From DATAES01 sp963721305 (GTDB taxonomy: Bacteria > Actinomycetota > Acidimicrobiia > Acidimicrobiales > JACDCH01): a DNA stretch of 64,000 nucleotides. Shown one piece after another: positions 16,310 through 25,067 of this stretch; position 1 is the first letter of the stretch; the number at the start of each line of letters is the position of its first letter. A model generated the notes under the pieces. It ran no database searches. It saw only the letters and a program-made list of their open reading frames with translations, and was not told the origin of the DNA. The stretch lies in NCBI GenBank assembly GCA_963721305.1, contig CAVRIR010000002.1:310001-374000 (forward strand), read 5' to 3'. Both the position numbers and the translations under genes were made by a program.

Positions 16310-19300
16310 TCAGGATTGCGACAGCGCGGCAGCGGCTCGGGCCCGCGCCAGCTTGCCCTGTTCCTCGTTGAGCATGTCGGCGGCGCGCGAGAGCGCCGAG
16401 GCGGTTTCCGCGACGAGGTAGCGCGAGCCGAACGCTTCGGCCGCGCCGAGCGCCCGGTCGAGCAGGTCGAGCCCGGACTCGTCGCCTGCCGCGACGAGCG
16501 CCTCCCCTTCGATGCGGTCGGCGAGGATGCGCTCGCGCCGAGCCGCGGCCCGCTCGAGCCGCAGACGGCCACTACTCGCCAACCGCGCCGCCTCCGCTGG
16601 ATCACCCGCCGCCAGCGCGGCGCGCGCACGAATGAGCTCGAGCCGAGACTCGAGGCGCCAACCGAGCCACGGATCGCGCGTCAGCAACGCCGCGAGCTCG
16701 TCCGTGGCCTCGTCGGGTGGTTCGGCCCGGTCGAGGGCGGCTGCGGCAAGCGTCAGGTACGCCTCCGCGACGGCATCGACCGCGACCGACCGACCCCTGG
16801 CGATCGCCACCGCTTCCAACGCGAGGTCGCGTGCTTGCTCGGTGTCGCCGCGCTCGCGCCACAGCTCAGCGAGGGCAGCCCGCACACCGACGGCCACCGA
16901 CGGGTCGCCGCGCTCGTCAGCCCGCGCCAGCAGTTGTGCGGCCAGCTCGAGCGCAGCCTCGTGGTTGCTCGCTTCGACATCGGCCTGCACCAGCCACCGG
17001 CCGCAGCGATCCGCCAGCGCGGCGAAACCGTGCTCCCATGCCAGGTCGAGCGCCGTCCGCAGCGCGTCTCGTCCCTCGTTCGGCCTGCCCTCCCACAACC
17101 ACAGGACGCCGTTCACCATCAGGGCCCGCGCCTCGGTGAACGGATGCTCGACGTCCCGCGCTTCGGCTGCGGCGCCGTCCACGGCGTCGAGCGCGACGGT
17201 CAGCCTGCCTGCGACGCCGGCCGCGAACGCGCGTGACACCGCGACCGCGGCGCGGATCCCGATCGCCGAACGGTCGTCGACGTCGTCCGTGTCCGCGAGC
17301 TCCTGCGCGCGCACGAGATGATGCGCCCCGCCGGCGGGGTCGCCGCTGATCGTGAGGTACCAACCGACGCGCTCCTCGAGCCAGGCCTCCTCGGTGACCT
17401 CGCCGCGCGCGTGGTGCAGCAGCACCGCGGCCCGCATGTCTTCGCGGCCACCCTGATCGCCGAGCATCGCACGGGCGATGCCGAGATGCTCGAGGAACCA
17501 CGCCGCGTCGACCTCCGTGACCGCGTCGGGCTGACGGTCGCGAATGGACAGCGCTCGTCGCGCTCGTTCCGCGGCGCCGGTGACGCTGTGTGCGGCTTCG
17601 GCGTCCTCGACCGCGGTGCGAAGGTATGGGATCGCGCTGGCGGGCTCGTCGGACAGCTCGTAGTGCGAGGCAATCAGCTCGACGTTGTCCGCGGCGTTGT
17701 CCGGCTCGAGCCGGCACAGCGCGTCGGCGACGGCGCGATGCATGCGTGGACGGCGGCGACGCAAGATGCTGTCGTAGGCAACTTCGCGCACCACGTGGCT
17801 GCGGAACGTCCAGTAGCCCAGAGGATCGCTTGCCGCGGGGGGTGGCTCGACGAGCTCGGCGGCCGCGAGCTCCGCCAACGACGCCTCCAACGACTCGGAC
17901 GTGGACGCGATTGCGGCGAGCAACGCTCGACTGAATCGAAGACCGATGACCGCGGCTTCTTGCAACGCGACACGCGCATTCGTGGCGACCCGATCGATGC
18001 GTGCCTCGACCAACTCGGCGACCGAGCTCGGGATCTCGATGTTCTCCGGATCGCCGATCAGCCGGAAGCCACCGTCGCCAGACTGTGCGACGACACCCTG
18101 GTCGATCAGCGAGAGGACGATCTCCTCTGCGAACTCCGGGTTGCCGTCGGCCTGGTACGCGAGCCGTGCCCGTTGTGCGCGATCCAACAGGCCGGGAAGC
18201 AGACCGTCGAGCAGTTCCGCCATGTCGTCGTCGTCGAGCGGACGCAGCTGCACGGTGACGACGTCGTCGTCACCTGCCGCCACGTCGAACAGCGGCGGCG
18301 CCCAGCGAGCCGCGAGCAACCAGAGGATGGGGACGCTCGCCGTCGCCCGGGTGAGGTAGCGCGTGAGCTCGAGTGAGCCGCGGTCGGCCGACTCGAGATC
18401 GTCGAGCAGGACGAGGAGCGGTTTGTCGGACGCGGCCGACGCGAGCACGCGCGCCAACGTCAGCTCGAACTCCGGTGGCACCGATGCACCGTCACGCACC
18501 GCAGCCATGACGATGTCCTTCTCCGGCCCTTCGGGCAGGGACGTGAGCTGCGACTCGATCGCGTCGATCAGCACGCCGAGCGGTTCTTCACCGACGACCC
18601 GAGCAGACCCGCGGATCACGTGGAAGTCGTCGCCGACCACTCGGACCAACTCGTTGGCCAACCTCGTCTTGCCGACGCCGGGCTCGCCCACGAGCAGCGC
18701 AGCCGCGCCGTCACCCGCGGCCGCAGCTTCGGCGAGCCGCGTCAGTTGCGCGAGCTCGTCCTGACGGTCGACGAATGGCGACGCGAGCCGGCCGACGGCC
18801 CCCTGCTCGTCGACGGGAAGATCGTCGAGCACGTTGAACGCGGCGACCGGGTGCTGCTTGCCCTTGACCTCGAACGCGCCGCGGTCTTCGAGACGGAACT
18901 CGCGCCGCAGCCGGCGCGCGGTTTCAGCGGAGACGAAGATCTCGCCTTCCTCCGCCAGGTTCATCAACCGCGACGCCGTGTTGATCGTGTCTCCCATCAC
19001 TCCGAACTGGCTGCCGTCGCCGACCGTGCCCGCGATGACCACCCCCGTGTTGATGCCGGCGTGCATGCCCAGTGCGGGAAGGTCAGGACGGGAGGCAGCG
19101 CGCTCGGCGAGCACGCGGTTGATCTCGAGTGCGCTGCGCGCGGCTCGCTGGGGCTCGTCGTCGTGCGCGACCGGCGCGCCGAAGATCGCACACACCGCGT
19201 CACCGATGAACTTCTCGAGATAGCCGTCGTAGCGTGAGATGACGGCGGCGATGGCGGACATCGTGTCCTTCATCACCAGTTGGAACTCTTCGGGGTCGAG

Positions 19301-19567
19301 CTGCTCGGAGAGCGCGGTGAACCCGGATACGTCGCTGAAGAGAACGGTGACGTTGCGCCGCTCGCCCTCGACGAGACCGAGTCGCTGCCAAAGGACGTCA
19401 TCGCGTGCGGCGGACGCCTCCTTGTGCAGATCGACTTCACCGTCCTCGATGCCGAGCCGGAGCGCGATGCGTCCGATCAGGTCACCTTGCTTGCGAACGG
19501 TCTCGGTCAGTTCATCGAGCGCGGCGCGGATCGCGGCGAGATCCGCCGAGTCGCCCTCTCCCGTCAC
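16310..19567 (-). CDS. Class III adenylate/guanylate cyclase fused to a STAND-type ATPase and TPR-like region
   Basis: A 1085-aa signalling protein from a GTG at 19567. A predicted helical N-terminus (to about 55) precedes a class III cyclase domain. Metal-binding Asp is at 79 (FSDVSGFT) and 123 (GDAVCAIFG), and the transition-state Asn 196 and Arg 200 are in INTASR. All are present, so activity is plausible. An AAA/STAND ATPase follows with Walker A GEPGVGKT (294-301) and Walker B LLDD (387-390). The C-terminal half is Ala-rich helical repeats. The GTG overlaps the stop of the cyclic-nucleotide-binding gene (GTGA). ATP versus GTP preference is not resolvable here. Confidence 0.88.
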   Translation of the reverse strand: MTGEGDSADLAAIRAALDELTETVRKQGDLIGRIALRLGIEDGEVDLHKEASAARDDVLWQRLGLVEGERRNVTVLFSDVSGFTALSEQLDPEEFQLVMKDTMSAIAAVISRYDGYLEKFIGDAVCAIFGAPVAHDDEPQRAARSALEINRVLAERAASRPDLPALGMHAGINTGVVIAGTVGDGSQFGVMGDTINTASRLMNLAEEGEIFVSAETARRLRREFRLEDRGAFEVKGKQHPVAAFNVLDDLPVDEQGAVGRLASPFVDRQDELAQLTRLAEAAAAGDGAAALLVGEPGVGKTRLANELVRVVGDDFHVIRGSARVVGEEPLGVLIDAIESQLTSLPEGPEKDIVMAAVRDGASVPPEFELTLARVLASAASDKPLLVLLDDLESADRGSLELTRYLTRATASVPILWLLAARWAPPLFDVAAGDDDVVTVQLRPLDDDDMAELLDGLLPGLLDRAQRARLAYQADGNPEFAEEIVLSLIDQGVVAQSGDGGFRLIGDPENIEIPSSVAELVEARIDRVATNARVALQEAAVIGLRFSRALLAAIASTSESLEASLAELAAAELVEPPPAASDPLGYWTFRSHVVREVAYDSILRRRRPRMHRAVADALCRLEPDNAADNVELIASHYELSDEPASAIPYLRTAVEDAEAAHSVTGAAERARRALSIRDRQPDAVTEVDAAWFLEHLGIARAMLGDQGGREDMRAAVLLHHARGEVTEEAWLEERVGWYLTISGDPAGGAHHLVRAQELADTDDVDDRSAIGIRAAVAVSRAFAAGVAGRLTVALDAVDGAAAEARDVEHPFTEARALMVNGVLWLWEGRPNEGRDALRTALDLAWEHGFAALADRCGRWLVQADVEASNHEAALELAAQLLARADERGDPSVAVGVRAALAELWRERGDTEQARDLALEAVAIARGRSVAVDAVAEAYLTLAAAALDRAEPPDEATDELAALLTRDPWLGWRLESRLELIRARAALAAGDPAEAARLASSGRLRLERAAARRERILADRIEGEALVAAGDESGLDLLDRALGAAEAFGSRYLVAETASALSRAADMLNEEQGKLARARAAAALSQS

Positions 19568-20478
19568 CCGTTGCGGGGCTCGAGCGCCCGCCCGTCGACC
19601 CAGCCCTCCCAGCCGTTCTCCGCTGCGACCTTCGCCCACTCGCCTCGACGCTCGACGATCGAGAGCTCGACGCCAGCGGCGAGCTGGGTCGCGGCCGGCT
19701 GATCGGGGTTCGGCTCAGACCATGCGGACAGGCCGTTGGCGGGGACGATGTGGGTCGCCTGCCAACCGCCGCCAGGCGCGGCGACCGTCGCGGCGACGGC
19801 GGCCGATGCAGCCGCCGGAGCGTTGTCGCGCGTGAGGAAGCCGATGCCCGCCGCCTCGCGCGCTTGGCGGGCCCGTGATGCGTCCTCCTGCATGTACGTG
19901 TCGACGCGAGCCAGGAGCTCGTTGTCTTCTGCAGCGCTGAACGCGGCGCCGGCGACGAAGTCCTCAGCGGTGAGCTCGAGCACCGTGACCGGCGTGAGCG
20001 CGCGCACGGTCGCGGTGCGCGCCGTGCGACGCAGGATGGCAGTCTCGCCGAATGACTGACCGGGGCCCATGCGGTTGATCACGTCCTCGCGGACCATGGT
20101 GCCGCTGTCGAGCCGTTGCGTGACCTCGACCTCGCCGTCCTTGATCACGTAGAAGTGCGTCGCGGGCTCGCCTTGCTCGATGATCGACTGGCCGGCCTCG
20201 TACTTCGCCTCGGCGAATTGCGAAGCGAGATCCTTCGACATGCCGACGTCGAGGCCACGGAACGTCCGCTGGATGTAGCCGCCCGATTCGCCCCACAACA
20301 TCTCGACCGGGTTGAGCGGTTCGTCGGCGGGCCAGCGCTTGTCGACGAACGGCGCGCCGATGTAGGTGAAGAGGAACAGGCCGAACGCCGCTATCGACGC
20401 CAGCACCAGCAAGCTCACGAGCATGTCGAGAGGCGTCGACGACAGGTTCACGAAGTCGACGTTCACGCCGAACAGCAC
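19564..20478 (-). CDS. Membrane protein with cyclic-nucleotide-binding and SH3-like domains
   Basis: A 304-aa protein starting at GTG 20478 (VLFGVNVDFVNL). One hydrophobic segment lies near residues 15-40. A cNMP-binding domain follows: EQGEPATHFYVIKDGEVEV, then the pocket FGETAILRRTARTATVRA with the conserved Glu and Arg. A C-terminal SH3b-like segment ends WEGWVDGRALEPRNG. It overlaps the downstream cyclase by 4 bp, so enzyme and likely receptor are co-translated. The frame upstream of 20478 runs into the divergent cytochrome gene and is rejected. It is probably a cAMP/cGMP-sensing membrane protein; its output is unknown. Confidence 0.82.
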   Translation of the reverse strand: MLFGVNVDFVNLSSTPLDMLVSLLVLASIAAFGLFLFTYIGAPFVDKRWPADEPLNPVEMLWGESGGYIQRTFRGLDVGMSKDLASQFAEAKYEAGQSIIEQGEPATHFYVIKDGEVEVTQRLDSGTMVREDVINRMGPGQSFGETAILRRTARTATVRALTPVTVLELTAEDFVAGAAFSAAEDNELLARVDTYMQEDASRARQAREAAGIGFLTRDNAPAAASAAVAATVAAPGGGWQATHIVPANGLSAWSEPNPDQPAATQLAAGVELSIVERRGEWAKVAAENGWEGWVDGRALEPRNG

Positions 20479-20589
20479 CCGCGCACGGTAACGCGCCGTC
20501 AGGGCAGGTGCGGCGGAACCAGGCTCTTCCGGGGCTGCGCCCTGACCTTCGCCGCGCGCCGTGCCCGCGCGTGGTAACAAACCGGGACA
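20479..20589. promoter_or_regulatory. Divergent promoter region between cyclic-nucleotide module and cytochrome
   Basis: These 111 bp separate the minus-strand CNB/cyclase operon from the plus-strand multiheme cytochrome, so they should hold both promoters. I found no convincing -35/-10 pair and no clear CRP-like palindrome by eye. The function is inferred from layout only. Confidence 0.4.
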
Positions 20590-23500
20590 GTGGCTGGTGG
20601 TGCATTCCAGATCAGGTCGAAGCGATGGGACATCGGCGTCCTCATCGGCTCGATCGTGGTGCTCATCGTCGGCTTCGGCGGGCTGTTCGTGCTCCAGCAG
20701 TTCGACAGCGCCGGCAACCCGACGCTGCTGTTCATCGTGCTGCTCGGGATCGTCACGTTCTGCTTCTTCGCCGGTCCCGGCATCGTGTACGTGCTGCGCA
20801 AGCGCAACGCGTGGGTCAAGAAGAAGCTGCCCGGCGGAACGATGCCGTGGATCCGGTCGCACCTCTACCTGCCGATCCTCGCCCTGATCGCGGCGTTCGT
20901 GCATGCGACGGTCGTGCCGTTCCGCCTGCACCTTTCGTCAGGCAAGGTGCTGCTCGTCGTCGGCATCCTCGTCTCGATCGCCGGCGTCGCACGCCATCAC
21001 CTCATCGGGGTGCAGAAGGCGGCGCTCAACGTCAACGTCGCGATCTCGAAGCTCTCGACAGGTCAGCCCCGCGACTTCCGCCGGCTCGTCGCAGACTTCA
21101 CGGACACGACGCGCCCGGTCGAGGAGATCGATGCGGAGATGGCGAAGTTGTCGCCGGATCTGCAGGAGCGGTGGGCGAAGATCAAGGCGCTGCGGGCCGA
21201 GGTCGACAAGCACTTCCCACGGAGCGGCGGGCAACGCCTCAACGTGCGCAGCCTCAAGGTGTGGCGCGCGTTGCATCCGCCGCTGACGATCCTGCTGTTC
21301 GCGGTGCTCGCGTTCCACGTCTGGGACGTCATGGGCGGAACGACGACCTTCCTGCGGCCGGAGAAAGAGCAGTTCGTCGCCGCCTCGTCGTGCGCCGGCT
21401 GCCATTCGCGGGAGTACCAGGAGTGGGCGGGCTCCGCGATGAACCACGCGCAGACGTCGACGATCACCGAGGCGCAGCTTCCCGTGACACTGGCCAAGAA
21501 CCGCGAGCTGGCCGACGACGCACAGCGCAACACCGACGGCTTCCTGCCCGCGAACAACCCGAACTCCGACAACACGGTGAAGCAGAGCGACATCTTCGAC
21601 GCGTCGGCAAAGGTGTGCACGACCTGTCATGCGCAGGTCGGCGCCCGGTTCGCGCCGCACGCCGACTCGCTCCTGCCGTTCGACGCGGAGGGGAGCGCCG
21701 GCGTGAAGGCGCAAGGCGTCGCCGTGTCGGGTGGCGGCAGCGCCGTGCAGTCCGACGGCGTCGGCTGCAGCACCTGCCATGGCACTTCGAAGCCACCGGC
21801 CGAGATGCAGGCTGCGACCGGGACCCTGAACGACGTGAAGGCGTCGGGGGGTGGGTTCGGCGCGGTGTTCGCGCCGTTGTTCGAGAATCCGAACCCGTTA
21901 CCGCAGCGCATCCACGACATCGGCCAGGGCGACGACAACTTCTGGAACGATCCGGTCCAGTCGAGCCAGCTGTGCGGCGCCTGCCACAACGTGAAGGTCG
22001 ACCTCCAGGGCGACGGGCTCGCGCTCGATCCCAATCGGGACGCGACGGATCCCAACGCGCCGGACACGAACCTCAACGGTGACGACACCAACGCCGCACC
22101 GATCACTGACGCCAACACGGCCGCGGACCACGACAAGAACGGCAACTTGGAGCTCGACGAGAACGAGGTCGACCCGAAGCACGATGTCGTGTTGCAGACG
22201 ACGTACGACGAGTGGCAGGACTACGTCGCGTTCTTCGACGCGCCAAACGGGTTCAAGGACCGCTACAGCACGACCAATCTCGGCGACGAATTCGGCAACC
22301 CGAACGACTCGCCGCTCGGGTGCAGCGACTGCCACATGCCGTTGCCGTCCAAGAACGACCCGACCGCTGGGGTCGTCGATCATGCGCCCGGTGTGCTGTC
22401 GATCCCACAGCGCGACTACCACGAGCACACGTTCGTCGGCGTGGACTACGACCTCGACCCGGCGAAGTACGACATCGCCGGACTGCCGAGCGACACGATC
22501 GATCAGGTGCTGGCCGATCGCGAGGCGTTGGTGCGCAGCGCCGTGACGCTCAAGGTCGCTGCGACGGGCGACCCGGCGGCCCCGCCGGCGGCGCTGGCAC
22601 CGCTGGCCACGCAAACCGATCAGAACGGCGATCCGGCGACAGGGAAGCTCGTCACGTTCAGCGTCCAGGTGCGCAACAACCTGTTGGCGCACACGTTCCC
22701 GACCGGGTTCGCGTTCGCCCGCCAGTTCTGGCTCGCAGTCTCCGCCACCACGAAGGACGGCACACCGATCTGCCTCTCGGCGCCGTTCGTCAACGGCGCA
22801 AGCATTCCGGTGGCGACGTCGTGCACGTCAGGCGTGCTCGGTGTGGACGCGAAGACCACGCCGCGCGACGCGGTCAAGAAGGCTGCGGACGGGCCGTCGG
22901 CAGCCGACGTGCAGACCGACCTGCGCTCCTGCGATGCGAACGAGGTCGCGACCGCGCTCGGGCTCGATGTGAACGCGATGAAGGCCGGCTTGCAGAAGAA
23001 CCCACCGGATCCCACCGATCCGAAGACCGGCATCACGCTCCAGAACCTCGACGTCAGGCTCGCTCGCACGTCGCCGATCGACGACTGCGATCCGTGGCTC
23101 ACGAACTTCCAGAAGATCCTGACCGACGGCGATCCGCAGCAGACGGGCACCAAGAACGAGGTCGTCTACCAGAGCTTCGTACCGAACCTCGTGCAGATCC
23201 GTGGCCGCACCGCCACGGGCCAGGCGGTGACCGATCTGCAGCCCGTTCGCCTCGCGCCGGATCCGAAGGACGCGACCAAGCTCGTGAGCCAGGACACCGG
23301 CACGTACACCTACACGTTCTTCGTCCCCGACAGCCTGAACATCACCAGCGCCAGCGACGTCGTGGTCAACGCGAAGATGGAGTTCCGCAACCTCCCGCCG
23401 TACTTCGTCTCCGACCTCGCACAGGCACAGCAGGACATCCTCAAGGCCGGGTTCAACGTCCCGGACCCGGCGCGGATCTTCGACGACGACGCACACAAGA

Positions 23501-23844
23501 ACCGGCTGGAGAACCTGCTCAGCCACATGACGATCACCGAGGTCGGGTCGGCCACGTCCGAGGACGGCAACGAGACCCTCGGCTGTAACAAGGGACCGCA
23601 GAACGTCGTGGGCGGCACCATCCTCGACTGCGTCGACAACAACAAACCGGCGCACACCGTCGAGGGGCCCGGCTTCGCCAACGACAAGGGCAACGCACTC
23701 CCGCCCGGGCACCCGCCGGTCGTCCAGTCGGCCGGCTTCGGCCGAGCCGACAGCGGCGTGCTGACGTTGTGGAGCACCGTGCTGCTCGTGATCGTCGCGC
23801 CGTACGCGTGGTGGCGGCGGCGCCGACGTCACCGTCTCGCCTGA
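20590..23844 (+). CDS. Membrane-embedded pentaheme c-type cytochrome
   Basis: A 1084-aa protein from a GTG start. Four N-terminal membrane segments lie between residues 14 and 140 and a fifth near 228-250, with several His in or near them (RSHLYLP, AAFVHAT, RLHLSSG, LAFHVWD) that could bind heme b. A large exported region carries five CxxCH sites at 268, 343, 393, 462 and 578; the first context, CAGCHSREYQEWAGS, resembles cytochrome c554-type proteins. An EF-hand-like loop DHDKNGNLELDE sits at 513-524. A beta-rich region with AHTFPTGFA follows, then a C-terminal membrane helix and an Arg-rich cytoplasmic tail. It probably passes electrons between the quinone pool and an extracytoplasmic acceptor. 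Confidence 0.82.
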   Translation: MAGGAFQIRSKRWDIGVLIGSIVVLIVGFGGLFVLQQFDSAGNPTLLFIVLLGIVTFCFFAGPGIVYVLRKRNAWVKKKLPGGTMPWIRSHLYLPILALIAAFVHATVVPFRLHLSSGKVLLVVGILVSIAGVARHHLIGVQKAALNVNVAISKLSTGQPRDFRRLVADFTDTTRPVEEIDAEMAKLSPDLQERWAKIKALRAEVDKHFPRSGGQRLNVRSLKVWRALHPPLTILLFAVLAFHVWDVMGGTTTFLRPEKEQFVAASSCAGCHSREYQEWAGSAMNHAQTSTITEAQLPVTLAKNRELADDAQRNTDGFLPANNPNSDNTVKQSDIFDASAKVCTTCHAQVGARFAPHADSLLPFDAEGSAGVKAQGVAVSGGGSAVQSDGVGCSTCHGTSKPPAEMQAATGTLNDVKASGGGFGAVFAPLFENPNPLPQRIHDIGQGDDNFWNDPVQSSQLCGACHNVKVDLQGDGLALDPNRDATDPNAPDTNLNGDDTNAAPITDANTAADHDKNGNLELDENEVDPKHDVVLQTTYDEWQDYVAFFDAPNGFKDRYSTTNLGDEFGNPNDSPLGCSDCHMPLPSKNDPTAGVVDHAPGVLSIPQRDYHEHTFVGVDYDLDPAKYDIAGLPSDTIDQVLADREALVRSAVTLKVAATGDPAAPPAALAPLATQTDQNGDPATGKLVTFSVQVRNNLLAHTFPTGFAFARQFWLAVSATTKDGTPICLSAPFVNGASIPVATSCTSGVLGVDAKTTPRDAVKKAADGPSAADVQTDLRSCDANEVATALGLDVNAMKAGLQKNPPDPTDPKTGITLQNLDVRLARTSPIDDCDPWLTNFQKILTDGDPQQTGTKNEVVYQSFVPNLVQIRGRTATGQAVTDLQPVRLAPDPKDATKLVSQDTGTYTYTFFVPDSLNITSASDVVVNAKMEFRNLPPYFVSDLAQAQQDILKAGFNVPDPARIFDDDAHKNRLENLLSHMTITEVGSATSEDGNETLGCNKGPQNVVGGTILDCVDNNKPAHTVEGPGFANDKGNALPPGHPPVVQSAGFGRADSGVLTLWSTVLLVIVAPYAWWRRRRRHRLA

Positions 23845-23851
23845 ACGCGGC

Positions 23852-24556
23852 ATGATCGTCCCGGTGATCCCGGCTTACGACCGCGACGGGTCGCTGCCGT
23901 TTCCCGAGCCGTCGCGGCGGCGGCTGTCCGATCGAGCCGTCATCCTGTTGATCGCCGGCGCGCTCCTGTTGCTCGCGGCCGGCATCGGCACGTTCCTGGT
24001 GGTGCGCGGACACTCGTCTTCCTCCAAGGCGACGGCGAGCACCGCGTCGGACATGACGCCGTCGACGACGCAGGACGGGCGCGACCTGTCACAGATCTCG
24101 AACGACGAGCTCGAGGCGATCGTCAACGCCAATCCCGATGTCGTCTCGATGCGCCTGGCGCTGGTCGAGCGCTACCTCACTGCCGCAGACGGCGAAACGG
24201 ACAACACGGCCCGTCTGCAACAGCTCGAGAAGGCGAAGTTCCACGCCGGCGAGGCCGCCGCGCGCGCCACCACGAACGACGATCAGGCGCGGTCACTGCG
24301 CTATCTCGGCTGGACCACGGCGATGACCACCGACCCGGAGCAGGGGGCGGCCTTCCTGCAGCAGAGCCTCGACAAGGAACCTGCGAACCCGGACACGTTG
24401 TGGTTCCTGGCTGTCGTGGACTTCGAGCGAATCGGCGACGCCGCGAGCGCGCAGCCCCTACTCGAGCAATTGCAATCGCTGGCGACGAGCGACACGCAGC
24501 GCCAGGCCGTGCAGACGGAGCTGAACAAAGTGGACGCGGCGCTCAACCGCCACTGA
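23852..24556 (+). CDS. Membrane-anchored TPR-like protein
   Basis: A 234-aa protein with a cytoplasmic N-terminus, one membrane helix (about residues 29-51) and an extracytoplasmic helical repeat region with TPR-like features (FLQQSLDKEPANPDTLWFLA). It follows the pentaheme cytochrome by 7 bp, so the two are co-transcribed. Layout and size resemble the TPR half of CcmI/CcmH-type cytochrome c maturation factors, so a chaperone role for the cytochrome is plausible but unproven. Confidence 0.65.
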   Translation: MIVPVIPAYDRDGSLPFPEPSRRRLSDRAVILLIAGALLLLAAGIGTFLVVRGHSSSSKATASTASDMTPSTTQDGRDLSQISNDELEAIVNANPDVVSMRLALVERYLTAADGETDNTARLQQLEKAKFHAGEAAARATTNDDQARSLRYLGWTTAMTTDPEQGAAFLQQSLDKEPANPDTLWFLAVVDFERIGDAASAQPLLEQLQSLATSDTQRQAVQTELNKVDAALNRH

Positions 24557-24562
24557 CGCTCG

Positions 24563-25051
24563 TCAGGTCTTGGACTTCGCCCAGGTGTGACCGAGCGAGG
24601 ACTGCGTCTCGTCAGCCGAGCTCTCGTCGGTGTGCATGTAGATGATCTCTTGCGCGTCGAGGCGCCAGTAGTGCGTGTGCATCGCCTTGTCGCCGAGCAC
24701 CGGGTAACGCGCCTTGAAGAGCTCGCCCGCGTGGGTCTCCTCCGGGCCGTCGAGCTCGGTGACCGGGCCCTCGATCTGCAGGCCCTCGGACTGCGACCAC
24801 TCCGTTGGCACCTCGGCGACCGCGATCTCGGCGATCGGATTCTCTTGGAGGTTGCGGTCGGTCTCCGATCCCGGAGGGGCCGAGAAGTAGATCTTCTTGC
24901 CCTCGCACGCGTAGAACATCGGCGTCACATGCGGGTTTCCGCTCGAGCTGCAAGTACCGAGGAACAGCAGCTCGTGCTCTTGCAGGTACGCCATCGCGGC
25001 AGCTTCATCGGCCATGTAGGTCGGCCCTCCAGAATCGTTCAGAGTCGTCAC
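24563..25051 (-). CDS. Pyridoxamine 5'-phosphate oxidase-like flavin-binding protein
   Basis: A 162-aa split-barrel protein of the PNPOx-like / general stress protein 26 superfamily, with YLQEHELLFLGTCSSSGNPH and PMFYACEGKKIYFSAPPGS. Members bind FMN or F420 and act as oxidoreductases. The substrate is unknown. The start may be 25051 or the Met at 25015 (MADEAAAMAYLQ). It lies 16 bp after the TPR membrane gene and may belong to the kinase operon. Confidence 0.75.
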   Translation of the reverse strand: MTTLNDSGGPTYMADEAAAMAYLQEHELLFLGTCSSSGNPHVTPMFYACEGKKIYFSAPPGSETDRNLQENPIAEIAVAEVPTEWSQSEGLQIEGPVTELDGPEETHAGELFKARYPVLGDKAMHTHYWRLDAQEIIYMHTDESSADETQSSLGHTWAKSKT

Positions 25052-25067
25052 GTGGTGGCACGAGACA

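Noticed and set aside
19639..20931. Longer N-termini for the cyclase and the cyclic-nucleotide-binding protein
   Set aside because: They would overlap neighbouring genes heavily and have shadow-like composition; GTG starts with a 4-bp overlap and a membrane helix fit better.
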